From UBA9676 sp963741615 (GTDB lineage Bacteria; Actinomycetota; Actinomycetes; Streptosporangiales; Streptosporangiaceae): 64,000 bases of DNA. This document shows positions 12,325 through 20,930 of the stretch, piece after piece. The position numbers and the translations under genes are program-made. Where the stretch lies: the NCBI GenBank assembly GCA_963741615.1, contig CAVUIU010000027.1, positions 71,074 to 135,073 of the forward strand, in the 5' to 3' direction. The notes under the pieces are model-generated. The model was given only the letters and a program-made list of their open reading frames with translations, ran no database searches and had not been told where the DNA came from. Position 1 is the stretch's first letter, and every line of letters begins with the position of its first letter.

Positions 12325-12336
12325 CTAACCGGTTAG
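12325..12336. promoter_or_regulatory. Palindromic operator CTAACCGGTTAG upstream of thiolase
   Basis: A perfect 12-bp palindrome, CTAACCGGTTAG, placed 26 bases upstream of the thiolase ATG. The same core (ACCGGTTAG, or its complement) occurs twice in the tetR/MFS divergent promoter at 25650-25715. The match suggests a common TetR-family repressor. This is inference from sequence identity only. Confidence 0.6.
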
Positions 12337-12503
12337 TAGCCTATGCCAGCCGGGCCGGCCGTCCCAGCGGCCTGGGTGGCCTCAGCAGCGGTAGTCCAGC
12401 GGGCCCCGGGAGGGTGGGATAGCGTCGGTGGGCAGGACCCGGCCATCGGGGCCGGCCGCAACGGGGCGGCCGCATGCCGGGGCTGACCTGGGGAGGGTTG
12501 GCG

Positions 12504-13898
12504 ATGCAGGTCCATGAATCGCTGGTCGAGCTTGTCGGCAACACCCCGCTGGTCAGGCTCCGCGCGGTGACCCGGGGGCTGGCGGGCGCGGGCCGTGACG
12601 CACCGGCCGTGCTGGCCAAGGTGGAGTACTTCAATCCCGGCGGGTCGGTGAAGGACCGGATCGCCCTGCGCATGGTGGAGGCCGCGGAGGCGTCCGGCGC
12701 CCTCCGGCCCGGGGGCACGATCATCGAGCCGACGTCCGGCAACACCGGGGTGGGACTGGCGATCGTGGCGGTGGAGAAGGGGTACCGCTGCCTGTTCGTC
12801 TGCCCGGACAAGGTCGGCCAGGACAAGATCGCCGTGCTGCGCGCCTACGGGGCCGAGGTGGTCGTCTGCCCCGGCACGGTGTCGCCGGAGCACCCCGATT
12901 CCTATTACTCGGTCTCCACCCGGCTGGCCCGGGAGACGCCGGGTGGCTGGAAGCCGGACCAGTACGCCAATCCTGACAACCCCGCTTCCCACTACCACTC
13001 CACCGGACCGGAGATCTGGGCGCAGACGGACGGGAAGATCACCCATTTCGTGGCCGGGATCGGCACCGGCGGGACGATCACGGGTGCCGGCCGGTACCTG
13101 AAGGAGGCCTCCGGGGGCAGGGTGAAGGTGATCGGCGCCGACCCGGAAGGCTCGGTGTACTCGGGTGGGTCAGGCCGCCCCTACCTGGTCGAGGGCGTGG
13201 GGGAGGACATGTGGCCGGACACCTACGACCCGGCCGTGTGCGACCAGGTGATCGCGGTCAGCGACGCTGACTCGTTCCTGATGACCCGCAGGCTCGCGCG
13301 GGAGGAAGCGCTGCTGGTCGGTGGCTCGTGCGGGCTGGCGGTGGTCGCCGCGCTGCGGGCCGCCGCCACCGCGGGCCCCGGTGACGTGATCGTGGTGCTG
13401 CTGCCCGACGGCGGCCGCGGCTACCTGTCGAAGATCTTCAACGACGAGTGGATGGCGGACTACGGCTTCCTGACCGAGCAGACCACCGAGCCCAAGATCG
13501 CCGACGTGCTCGCGCGCAAGCTGGCCGGCCTGCCCGAGTTCGTGCACACCCACCCCGACGAGCAGGTCGCGACCGCCATCTCGATCCTGCGTGAGTACAA
13601 CGTCTCGCAGCTGCCGGTGATGAAGGCCGAGCCGCCGGTGATGGCGGCCGAGGTGGTCGGCTCGGTGGTGGAGCGCGATCTGCTCGAAGCGCTCGTATCC
13701 GGCCGTGCCAGCCCGAAGGACCCGGTCGGCCGGCATATGTCACCGCCGCTGCCGATGGTCGGCTCGGGCGAGCAGGTCAGCCGGGCGGTGGACGCGCTGG
13801 AGAAGGCGGGTGCGGCGGTGGTGCTGGTGGACGGCCGGCCCGCGGCCATGATCACCCGCCAGGACGTGCTCACTTTCCTGGCCGGGAGCGCGGCATGA
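12504..13898 (+). CDS. cbs: Cystathionine beta-synthase
   Basis: A PLP enzyme that condenses homocysteine with serine (or O-acetylserine) to cystathionine. Residues 1-320 form the fold-II catalytic core: VGNTPLVRL, the PLP lysine in GGSVKDRIALRM, TSGNTGVGLA, and GIGTGGTITGAGRYL. The C-terminus (about 340-464) carries two CBS domains, expected to bind an adenosyl ligand. Length 464 matches the mycobacterial enzyme. ATG 12504 is preceded by GGGAGGG; an ATG 30 bases earlier lacks a ribosome site. The stop overlaps the next gene as ATGA, giving a tight reverse-transsulfuration operon. Confidence 0.96.
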   Translation: MQVHESLVELVGNTPLVRLRAVTRGLAGAGRDAPAVLAKVEYFNPGGSVKDRIALRMVEAAEASGALRPGGTIIEPTSGNTGVGLAIVAVEKGYRCLFVCPDKVGQDKIAVLRAYGAEVVVCPGTVSPEHPDSYYSVSTRLARETPGGWKPDQYANPDNPASHYHSTGPEIWAQTDGKITHFVAGIGTGGTITGAGRYLKEASGGRVKVIGADPEGSVYSGGSGRPYLVEGVGEDMWPDTYDPAVCDQVIAVSDADSFLMTRRLAREEALLVGGSCGLAVVAALRAAATAGPGDVIVVLLPDGGRGYLSKIFNDEWMADYGFLTEQTTEPKIADVLARKLAGLPEFVHTHPDEQVATAISILREYNVSQLPVMKAEPPVMAAEVVGSVVERDLLEALVSGRASPKDPVGRHMSPPLPMVGSGEQVSRAVDALEKAGAAVVLVDGRPAAMITRQDVLTFLAGSAA

Positions 13899-15100
13899 CC
13901 GGCCAGGCCGGCGGGGACGTCGCTCCGGGGGCCGGGAGCCCGGCCGGCCGGCGGGGAGCCGGCGGTTTCGAGACGCTGGCGATCCACGCCGGGCAGGAGC
14001 CCGATCCGCGCACGGGTGCGGTGGTCCCGCCCATCTACCAGGTCTCCACCTACGCCCAGGACGGGGTGGGTGGGCTGCGCGAGGGCTATGAGTACTCGCG
14101 CACCGCCAACCCCACCCGTGCCGCACTGGAGGAGTGCCTCGCCGCTCTGGAGGGCGGGGCGCGGGGCCTCGCCTTCGCCTCCGGGATGGCCGCCGAGGAC
14201 TGCCTGCTGCGCACCGTCTGCTCGCCCGGCGACCACGTCCTCATCGGCCACGACGCCTACGGCGGCACCTACCGCCTGTTCGACAAGGTCCTCTCCCACT
14301 GGCAGGTGAGCTACCGCCCGGTGCACTTCGCGGACTCCCGCGCCGTCCGGCAGGCCCTCGCGGAACGCCCGGTGCGTGCGGTGTGGGTGGAGACGCCCAC
14401 CAACCCGCTGCTTTCGGTCGTGGACATCACGGCGCTCGCGCAGGCGTGCCGGGAGGCGGGGACGCTGCTGGTGGTGGACAACACGTTCGCCTCCCCCTAT
14501 CTGCAGAACCCGCTCGCGCTCGGCGCGGGCGCTGTCGTCCATTCCACGACGAAGTACCTGGGCGGCCACTCCGATGTGCTCGGTGGCGCGCTGGTGGTGT
14601 CCGACCCGGCGCTCGGTGAGCGCCTTGCTTTTCAGCAGAACGCGACTGGCGCGGTGGCGGGCCCGTTCGACGCCTGGCTGACGCTGCGCGGGATCAGGAC
14701 CCTCGCGGTCCGGATGGACCGTCATTGCCTCAACGCCTCGCGGGTGGCCGGCATGCTGGCCACGCATCCGGCCGTGACCGGGGTGCACTATCCGGGGCTG
14801 CCCGGCCACCCGGGCCATGAGGTCGCGGTCAAGCAGATGCGCGGGTTCGGGGGGATGGTGGCCTTCCGCGTGCGCGGCGGCGAGGAGGCGGCGGTGGCGG
14901 TCTGCGGGCGGACCCGGCTGTTCACCCTGGGGGAGTCGCTCGGCGGCGTGGAATCCCTGATCGAGCACCCCGCCCGGATGACCCATGCGTCGGCCGCCGG
15001 CTCGCCGCTGGAGGTGCCCGGCGATCTGGTGCGCCTGTCGGTCGGCATCGAGTCCGTCGACGACCTGCTGGACGATCTGCGCCAGGCGCTGCCGCGCTGA
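13895..15100 (+). CDS. Cystathionine gamma-lyase / gamma-synthase (Cys/Met metabolism PLP enzyme)
   Basis: A fold-I PLP enzyme of the Cys/Met metabolism family (401 residues). Motifs are TLAIHAGQEPDP, YEYSRTANPTRAALE, the phosphate-binding FASGMAAEDC, WVETPTNPLL, VVDNTFASPYLQNPL, and the PLP lysine in STTKYLGGHSD. Coupling to cbs (ATGA overlap) favours cystathionine gamma-lyase, completing homocysteine-to-cysteine conversion. However, gamma-synthase and gamma-lyase cannot be separated by eye, so no symbol is given. The first 22 residues are Gly/Ala-rich and variable. Confidence 0.93.
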   Translation: MTGQAGGDVAPGAGSPAGRRGAGGFETLAIHAGQEPDPRTGAVVPPIYQVSTYAQDGVGGLREGYEYSRTANPTRAALEECLAALEGGARGLAFASGMAAEDCLLRTVCSPGDHVLIGHDAYGGTYRLFDKVLSHWQVSYRPVHFADSRAVRQALAERPVRAVWVETPTNPLLSVVDITALAQACREAGTLLVVDNTFASPYLQNPLALGAGAVVHSTTKYLGGHSDVLGGALVVSDPALGERLAFQQNATGAVAGPFDAWLTLRGIRTLAVRMDRHCLNASRVAGMLATHPAVTGVHYPGLPGHPGHEVAVKQMRGFGGMVAFRVRGGEEAAVAVCGRTRLFTLGESLGGVESLIEHPARMTHASAAGSPLEVPGDLVRLSVGIESVDDLLDDLRQALPR

Positions 15101-15122
15101 CCGGCCGCATCATGTCCTGGCG

Positions 15123-15680
15123 TCAGCTGTTCCAGACCATCAGCACCAGGATGACCAGCCAGATCAGGCTGACCACGCCCGCCATCGAGGCGATGCGGCC
15201 GCGTTCCACGTTGGCGACGTGCGGCGCGGTGGCCACCCCCGCCGCCGCGGCCGCCGCGGTCTGCGCGGGGCTGGCAGGCTCCCCGGCCAGGGGCTCGGCG
15301 TCCTCCGGGTTACCCCCGGCCGGGGGCTGCGACGCCGGGGCTTCCTGCTTGCCCGTGGTCACCAGCGCGGCGACGGCGCGCCGCTGATCGCGCATGATGA
15401 GCAGCAGCAGCACCAGAGCCACGACGTACAGCGTCATCGAGGCGGTCAGCCACGCCTTGCTCAGGACTTTCAGCTCCTGCGCGAGGACGATCCCGAAGAT
15501 CAGGACGCCCAGCGTCGCGGCGCCGAACACCCTGGTCATCAGCATCAGGTACCGCAGCACGACGACGTTGCGGGTGCGGATGGCCCGGGGGGTGGACATG
15601 GTCGCGATGGTGACCGGCCCGATGGTGAAGATCACGAAAGCGACGTGGAGCCAGAGCACGAGCCGGTCGGTGAAAGACAT
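15123..15680 (-). CDS. Multi-pass membrane protein, DUF2269-like
   Basis: A 185-residue integral membrane protein with about four helices: LVLWLHVAFVIFTIGPVTIA near the start, FGAATLGVLIFGIVLAQ, MTLYVVALVLLLLIM, and a last helix near the C-terminus (VVSLIWLVILVLMVW). A Pro/Ala/Gly-rich cytosolic or periplasmic linker (about 115-160) lies before the last helix. The N-terminal half resembles DUF2269 (predicted integral membrane proteins), but this is a weak match by eye. The ATG at 15680 has no clear ribosome site. Convergent with the cystathionine lyase gene, with a 22-base gap. Confidence 0.8.
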   Translation of the reverse strand: MSFTDRLVLWLHVAFVIFTIGPVTIATMSTPRAIRTRNVVVLRYLMLMTRVFGAATLGVLIFGIVLAQELKVLSKAWLTASMTLYVVALVLLLLIMRDQRRAVAALVTTGKQEAPASQPPAGGNPEDAEPLAGEPASPAQTAAAAAAGVATAPHVANVERGRIASMAGVVSLIWLVILVLMVWNS

Positions 15681-15721
15681 GAGCAGATCTTAGGGGTCCG
15701 GCCGTGGAGGGCCGCCGGCGG

Positions 15722-15758
15722 ACACGATCCCCTGGCACGGGGTGCCAGGGGATCGTGT
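15722..15758. terminator. Perfect 17-bp stem hairpin (terminator)
   Basis: ACACGATCCCCTGGCAC at 15722-15738 pairs perfectly with GTGCCAGGGGATCGTGT at 15742-15758 around a GGG loop. It lies just beyond the stop of the small membrane gene at 15794-16090 on the minus strand and before the next minus-strand gene. It lacks a long U tract, which is common for actinobacterial terminators. Confidence 0.75.
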
Positions 15759-15793
15759 TGTACAGCAGGCTCTTCGGGGCGGCGCTGAGCCGG

Positions 15794-16090
15794 CTAGTCG
15801 CGGGTTGACGCCGTGCGGGCGGATGACCCGGTGCTCGCGTCGGCCTTGCCGCCCTTGTTGACGAACCAGGCACCCACCAGGCAGGCCACGCCGATCACGA
15901 ACGCGACCGCCATCCGGACCGAATGGTGGCCGTTCGCCGGGGTGGTGTGGCCGAGGATGGAGGGCAGGGATCCTGCCTTCACGGTCAGGTAGACGATGCC
16001 GAGGATGATGAACAGAACGCCGATGATCGCTAGTACCATCGCGACCGGCCGCTTGCTGGACTGACCGCCCGCGTCGCTGACAGAACTCAC
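15794..16090 (-). CDS. Small two-helix membrane protein
   Basis: A 98-residue protein with two predicted transmembrane helices: VAMVLAIIGVLFIILGIVYL (about residues 16-35) and MAVAFVIGVACLVGAWFV (about 59-76). A short Ser/Ala/Lys tail follows. The GTG start at 16090 has a strong AGGAGG site. No domain is recognised. The gene is followed by a perfect hairpin terminator, so it is probably monocistronic. Confidence 0.82.
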   Translation of the reverse strand: MSSVSDAGGQSSKRPVAMVLAIIGVLFIILGIVYLTVKAGSLPSILGHTTPANGHHSVRMAVAFVIGVACLVGAWFVNKGGKADASTGSSARTASTRD

Positions 16091-16222
16091 GTAGTCCTCC
16101 TAGGAAGATGTGCCGGGCCTCGCTCCGCCTGCCGCTGGTCCGGCCCGCTCATCAGCTGTGACTGCCGAACGCTACTACGAGAAGGGAACGTGCGTGGCGA
16201 TGTCCCACATGCTTACGTCACC

Positions 16223-18226
16223 CTATCGCCTGGACGCGCGGCGGGTGCGCAGGAAGTCCTTCACCACGTACTCGCCGAGCCGCTCCGGCTGGGCGCGCAG
16301 GACACGGCCACCGTTGCGCCGCGCGACTTCGTCCACAAAGGCGGTCAGCCTTTCGTCGTTGACGAGCATGAAGATATTGAGCGAGGCCCGGCGCCTGGTC
16401 ATCTTGTCGACTTCGGCCAGGGTGAGTTCCAGCGTCTCCGGCGCTGGCGGCCAGTCGAACCAGGACTGCCCGTCCCGGCGCAAGTGGGCGGTGGGTTCGC
16501 CGTCGGTCACGATGAGCACGACCGGGTCGTGCTCGGGGCGGCGGTCCAGGTAGCGCCCGGCCAGCACCAGCGCGTGGTGCAGGTTGGTGCCCTGCACCAT
16601 GTCCCAGCCGAGCCCGGCCAGGTCGGTCTCACGCAGTTCACGGGCGTAGTTGGAGAAGCCGATCACCTGGATGGAGTCCTGCGGGAACCGGCTGCGCACC
16701 AGCGCGTGCAGGGCGAGCGCGGTCTGCTTGGCCGCACCCCAGGTGCCGCGGATGGCCATCGAGTAGGACAGGTTGACCAGCAGGCACACCGCGGCACTGG
16801 CCCGGCGCTCGGTTTCTTCCACCTCGAAATCCTGCGCCGACAGCCGGACCCGGGGCGGGTCACCCTCCCCATGGTGCGGATCCTGCTCTTCCCGGGGCCG
16901 GCGGCGGAACGCCGTGGCGTCCCGGAGCAGCGCGTTGCGGACGGTGGCGGGCGCGTCGATCGCCTGCTCGTCCCCGAACTGCCAGGGCCGTGTCGCGCCG
17001 GTGTACTCGCCTGCCTGGCCGGCGTCGCGCTGCTCGTGATCCCCGTAACCGCCTTCCGGCAGCTCGGCGAAGACCCGGCGCAGGGCGGTCTCACCCAGCC
17101 TGCGGACCGCCTTGGGGGTGAGTTCCAGCTTGCCCGCCGACCGCTGCAGGTAACCCTGCCGCTCCAGCTCCCGTTCGGTCTGGCGGAGCGCCTCCATGTC
17201 GTCCACGGCAGCCCGCCCCAGGGCACGCCGGACCGCGTCCTCGTCGATGTCGTCCAGCCGGGCCCCGGGGTAGTCCTGGCGCAGGGCCGTCTCAAGTTCG
17301 GCGAGGTCGGCCAGGTCCGCGAGGGCGGTGGTGGCATCGCCCAGGCCGAGCGGGCTGTCGCCGGTCATCGTCTCGCCCGGCCAGCTCGCCATGTCCAGCT
17401 CCGGGCGGCGTGCGCGCAGCGCGTCGGCCAGCCGGGCCATCTCCGCCGCGAGACCCGCGTCGGAGAGCGTCTGCTGCATGAGCCCGGCGAGTTCGTCCCG
17501 CTGGTCCGGGCTGAGCGATGACATCAGCCGCTGGGCTGCCATGGCCCGGCGGACGAGCGCGTCGACCAGCTCCTCCAGGTTGGCCGGGCGGTCAGGGAAA
17601 AGGTCCCCGTACGAGTCCATGAACGCATCGAAGTCCTGCTGCGTGTGCTCGCCCCGCGCGTCCGCCTCCAGCATCTGGTTGAGTTCCGCCAGCATGTCCT
17701 TGACGTGCTGCATCGACTCCGGGTCGGGGCCTTCGAGCACGTCTTTCATGCCGCGGAACTGGCTGTCCAGCACCTGGCGCCGGAGCAGGTCTTTGAGCTG
17801 CTCGAACGTGTCCCGCGCGGCGGCCGACCGCCAGTCGTAGTCGGCCAGCCGCCGGATCGCCTGCGCGGTGTCGGATGGCAGCGAATCCAGCTCCGCCTCG
17901 CGCATCCTGGCCTCGTCGCCCGGGTCGGGGAACAGCTCCGCCCGCTCCTGCCCGATCGCTGTGTCCAGCAGGGCCCGGGCCTGCTCCAGGATGCCGTCGA
18001 GGCGGCCGCGGCTGCGCACCTCCCGCTGCCGTTCCCGCACCCGGCGCAGCATGTCGTCCAGTCCCCGCTCGCCCCCCATCCCGCGCCGGAGCAGGTCACG
18101 CAGGGCGGCGGCGGGGTCGGACCCGCCGAGCACGGCGTCCCCGAGCTCGTCCAGGGCCAGGCGGGCGTCGTACGGCGGTGCGAGTGGATCCGGGCCGTCG
18201 CGGTACTGGCCGTACCGGTAAGTCAC
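16223..18226 (-). CDS. VWA-domain protein paired with AAA+ ATPase (MIDAS Asp replaced by Asn)
   Basis: A 667-residue protein: a long helical, Arg/Glu-rich N-terminal two-thirds, then a C-terminal von Willebrand A domain. The metal-adhesion motif, normally DxSxS, reads NLSYS here (CLLVNLSYSMAIRG). The later MIDAS elements are present (Thr in GTNLHHAL, Asp in IVTDGEPTAHL). The start is GTG 18226 with GGGAG upstream; longer in-frame sequence up to 18442 is low complexity. It follows an AAA+ ATPase gene on the same strand, an arrangement like ChlI/ChlD or MoxR/VWA pairs, where the ATPase remodels a target recruited by the VWA partner. The target is unknown. Confidence 0.88.
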   Translation of the reverse strand: MTYRYGQYRDGPDPLAPPYDARLALDELGDAVLGGSDPAAALRDLLRRGMGGERGLDDMLRRVRERQREVRSRGRLDGILEQARALLDTAIGQERAELFPDPGDEARMREAELDSLPSDTAQAIRRLADYDWRSAAARDTFEQLKDLLRRQVLDSQFRGMKDVLEGPDPESMQHVKDMLAELNQMLEADARGEHTQQDFDAFMDSYGDLFPDRPANLEELVDALVRRAMAAQRLMSSLSPDQRDELAGLMQQTLSDAGLAAEMARLADALRARRPELDMASWPGETMTGDSPLGLGDATTALADLADLAELETALRQDYPGARLDDIDEDAVRRALGRAAVDDMEALRQTERELERQGYLQRSAGKLELTPKAVRRLGETALRRVFAELPEGGYGDHEQRDAGQAGEYTGATRPWQFGDEQAIDAPATVRNALLRDATAFRRRPREEQDPHHGEGDPPRVRLSAQDFEVEETERRASAAVCLLVNLSYSMAIRGTWGAAKQTALALHALVRSRFPQDSIQVIGFSNYARELRETDLAGLGWDMVQGTNLHHALVLAGRYLDRRPEHDPVVLIVTDGEPTAHLRRDGQSWFDWPPAPETLELTLAEVDKMTRRRASLNIFMLVNDERLTAFVDEVARRNGGRVLRAQPERLGEYVVKDFLRTRRASRR

Positions 18227-18413
18227 GTCCGCGCGCTCCCTTCTGCCTCCCTCGCGGTGCGTCGCGCCGGAGGCGCGCCAGCAAGCACCTCGCTTGGTCG
18301 TGCCGGAGGCCCGCCATGTGACACAGCCGGAAGGCGGGACCTCGGCGCCGGGGCGCCGCAGCGGAGCTGCGGCGTTCGGTCCGGTGCCTGCGGCGTTCCG
18401 GCCGGCCAGCCGT

Positions 18414-19865
18414 TCATGTGCGGTAGACCGCCCCGCCGTCAACCGTGTCCTTGGACAGGCGGCGCATCAGGTACAGGCCCTCCAGCGCGAACTCCACCGC
18501 CGCCGCCGCGTGGCCGGGCGACTCGCTCCCGTCCATGCCGAGCCGTTTCATGAGCCGGGCCAGCCCGGGCACCTCCCCGACCCGCGCGAGCAGGTCGGTC
18601 GCGGGCACCAGATCGCCGGATTCGACACTGCCGCCCGCCTCGAACGTGGCCAGCAGGCCGGACAGGTCCGCGCTGCCCAGATGCGCACGGAAGGTCTCGG
18701 CGGTGGCCCTGCGCAGCAGGTGCTCGAGCACCTCGGCCTCCCGGCCCTCCTCGCTGACCTCGAACTCGACCTTGCCGCGCAGCGTGCTGACCGTGGCCGG
18801 CAGGTCGCAGATCCTGGCCACCGGCCGCTGCTCGCCGGCCAGGGCCGCCCGGCGCACCGCCGAGGCGGCGGCGGACTCGGCGGCGGCGATCGCGAACCGG
18901 GCCGACACGCCGGAACGCGAATCGATAGCGGGCGAGGCCCGCACGAGCCGGGTGAACCTGGCGATGACCTCGACCAGGTGGCCGGGCAGAGCCGCGCCCG
19001 GGTCGCCGCCCTGCCAGGAGAGCTCCGCCTCCTGCCGGACAAGGGCGAGCTCGTCCTCCAGCGTCATCGGGTAGTGGGTGCGGATCTCAGCGCCGAACCG
19101 GTCCTTCAGCGGGGTGATGATGCGCCCGCGGTTGGTGTAGTCCTCCGGGTTGGCGCTGGCCACCAGCACCAGGTCCAGCGGCAGCCGGAGCGCGTATCCG
19201 CGCACCCCGATGTCCCGCTCCTCCAGCACGTTCAGCAGCGATACCTGGATCCGCTCGGCCAGGTCGGGAAGCTCGTTCAGGCAGAACACGCCCCGGTTGG
19301 TGCGGGGCACCAGCCCGAAGTGGATCGTCTCCGGATCGCCGAGGGTGCGGCCCTCGGCGACCTTGACGGGGTCCACGTCCCCGATCAGGTCGCCGACGCT
19401 GGTGTCGGGGGTCGCCAGCTTCTCCCCGTAACGCTCGCCGCGGTGCCGCCAGCTCACCGCCAGGTTGTCGCCCTGCTCGGCCGCGAGCCGCCGGCAGCGG
19501 GCACACACCGGCGCGAAGGGATGGTCGCTGATCTCGCACCCGGCCACCATGGGCGTCCACTCGTCGAGCAGGCCGGGAAGGGTCCTGATCAGGCGGGTCT
19601 TGCCCTGGCCACGTTCACCGAGCAGGATCGTGTCGTGCCCGGCCAGGAGGGCACGTTCCAGGTGCGGGAGAACGGTCTGGCCGAAGCCGATGATCCCGGG
19701 AAACCTCTCCTCTCCCGCACGCATCCGGGCCAGCAGGTTGCGCCGGATCTCGTCTTTGACCGTCAGGTAGGTGTGACCGCTCGCGCGCAGCTCTCCCACC
19801 GTGGTGCCCGCGGGGCTGGGGGAGGGGCTTGCGCCGCTACCGGCCTGGCTGTGTGAGTGCACCAT
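18414..19865 (-). CDS. AAA+ ATPase, magnesium-chelatase ChlI / MoxR-like
   Basis: A 483-residue AAA+ protein. Walker A is GERGQGKTR (about residues 85-93), Walker B is GVFCLNELPDL, and sensor-like VASANPEDYTNRGR follows, as in magnesium-chelatase-type ATPases. A CxxC pair (CARC) sits shortly after Walker A. The C-terminal third is a helical lid extension. ATG 19865 begins a Ser/Pro-rich 25-residue leader. It is the upstream partner of the VWA protein with 187 bases between them, and is divergent from the ROK kinase. There are no chlorophyll or cobalamin genes nearby, so a metal chelatase role is not supported. Confidence 0.9.
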   Translation of the reverse strand: MVHSHSQAGSGASPSPSPAGTTVGELRASGHTYLTVKDEIRRNLLARMRAGEERFPGIIGFGQTVLPHLERALLAGHDTILLGERGQGKTRLIRTLPGLLDEWTPMVAGCEISDHPFAPVCARCRRLAAEQGDNLAVSWRHRGERYGEKLATPDTSVGDLIGDVDPVKVAEGRTLGDPETIHFGLVPRTNRGVFCLNELPDLAERIQVSLLNVLEERDIGVRGYALRLPLDLVLVASANPEDYTNRGRIITPLKDRFGAEIRTHYPMTLEDELALVRQEAELSWQGGDPGAALPGHLVEVIARFTRLVRASPAIDSRSGVSARFAIAAAESAAASAVRRAALAGEQRPVARICDLPATVSTLRGKVEFEVSEEGREAEVLEHLLRRATAETFRAHLGSADLSGLLATFEAGGSVESGDLVPATDLLARVGEVPGLARLMKRLGMDGSESPGHAAAAVEFALEGLYLMRRLSKDTVDGGAVYRT

Positions 19866-19947
19866 TCGACACTATGTCCATGCCGGCCGGATTCGCGACA
19901 TGCTGGGCGAGGCCGTCAGGCCGTCAGCGGCACAGGAGGAGCGGGAC

Positions 19948-20904
19948 ATGGCAGATGCGGAGCCGGCACTGGCCATCGACATTGGCGGCACGAAATGCGC
20001 GGCCGGGCTGATCGAGCCCGGGGGGCGGGTGATCTCGTGGGCGCAGGCGGAGACCCCCCGGGGGCTGGACGCGGAACAGCTGTGGCGCACGCTCGATGCG
20101 CTGCTCACCCGGGTACTCGCGGAGGCCCAGGTGGACCCCGTCTCCGGGCTGGCCGGTGTGGGGTGCGGCTGCGGGGGGCCGATGGAATGGCCCGCGGGCC
20201 GGGTCTCGCCGCTGAACCTCCCCGCCTGGCGGGAGTTCCCGCTGCGCGACCGGCTCCGGGAGCGGTTCCCGGGACTGCCGGTGCGGCTGCACAACGATGC
20301 GATCTGCATGGCGGCGGGTGAGCACTGGCGGGGGGCGGGACGGGGCCGCGCCACGATGCTCGGGATCGTGGTGTCGACCGGCGTGGGGGGCGGCCTGGTG
20401 CTGGACGGCCGGCTCATCAACGGGGCGACCGGTAACGCCGGGCACATCGGCCATGTGGTGGTCGACCCGGAGGGGCCACCGTGCGTCTGCGGCGGGCGGG
20501 GCTGCGTGGAGGCGATCGCCCGTGGGCCAGCCCTTGCCGCCTGGGCCCAGGCTCAGGGCTGGCGGCCCGGCCAGGCGCAGGTCACGGCCAAGGATCTGGC
20601 CGACGACGCCGCGCAGGGGCATCCGGTCGGGCTGGCGGCGATGCGCCGCGCGGGCCAGGCACTCGGCATCGCCATCGCCTCCGCGACGCACCTGTGCGAC
20701 CTGGAGGTGGTCACCATCGGGGGTGGGCTCTCCCAGGCCGGGTCGCTGCTGTTCGACCCGCTGGAAGAGGCGCTGCGCATCCATGTCGGGCTCGATTTCG
20801 CGCGGGACGTGGCGGTGGTGCCCGCGGCGCTCGGCCAGAGCGCGGGCCTGGTCGGGGCGGCCGCGCTGCTGTTCGCCGCCGACCGCTACTGGGCTGGGGA
20901 GTAG
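19948..20904 (+). CDS. ROK family sugar kinase (glucokinase-like)
   Basis: A 318-residue ROK protein likely phosphorylating glucose or another hexose. Motifs are the ATP-binding AIDIGGTKCAAGL, the sugar-site HNDAICMAAGEHW, VVSTGVGGGLVL, GHIGHVVV with the zinc-ligand His, and CVCGGRGCVEA with the zinc Cys residues. The N-terminus lacks a winged-helix repressor domain, so it is a kinase rather than an NagC-type regulator. ATG 19948 is preceded by AGGAGGAGCG; longer in-frame reading overlaps the divergent ATPase gene. Threonine dehydratase follows 26 bases later. Confidence 0.92.
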   Translation: MADAEPALAIDIGGTKCAAGLIEPGGRVISWAQAETPRGLDAEQLWRTLDALLTRVLAEAQVDPVSGLAGVGCGCGGPMEWPAGRVSPLNLPAWREFPLRDRLRERFPGLPVRLHNDAICMAAGEHWRGAGRGRATMLGIVVSTGVGGGLVLDGRLINGATGNAGHIGHVVVDPEGPPCVCGGRGCVEAIARGPALAAWAQAQGWRPGQAQVTAKDLADDAAQGHPVGLAAMRRAGQALGIAIASATHLCDLEVVTIGGGLSQAGSLLFDPLEEALRIHVGLDFARDVAVVPAALGQSAGLVGAAALLFAADRYWAGE

Positions 20905-20930
20905 GCCGGGCGGGGTGCGAGACTGCTGGC

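Noticed and set aside
18294..19856. 520-codon plus-strand frame opposite the AAA+ ATPase
   Set aside because: The minus strand carries Walker A and B motifs; the plus frame has no motif and poor codon bias.
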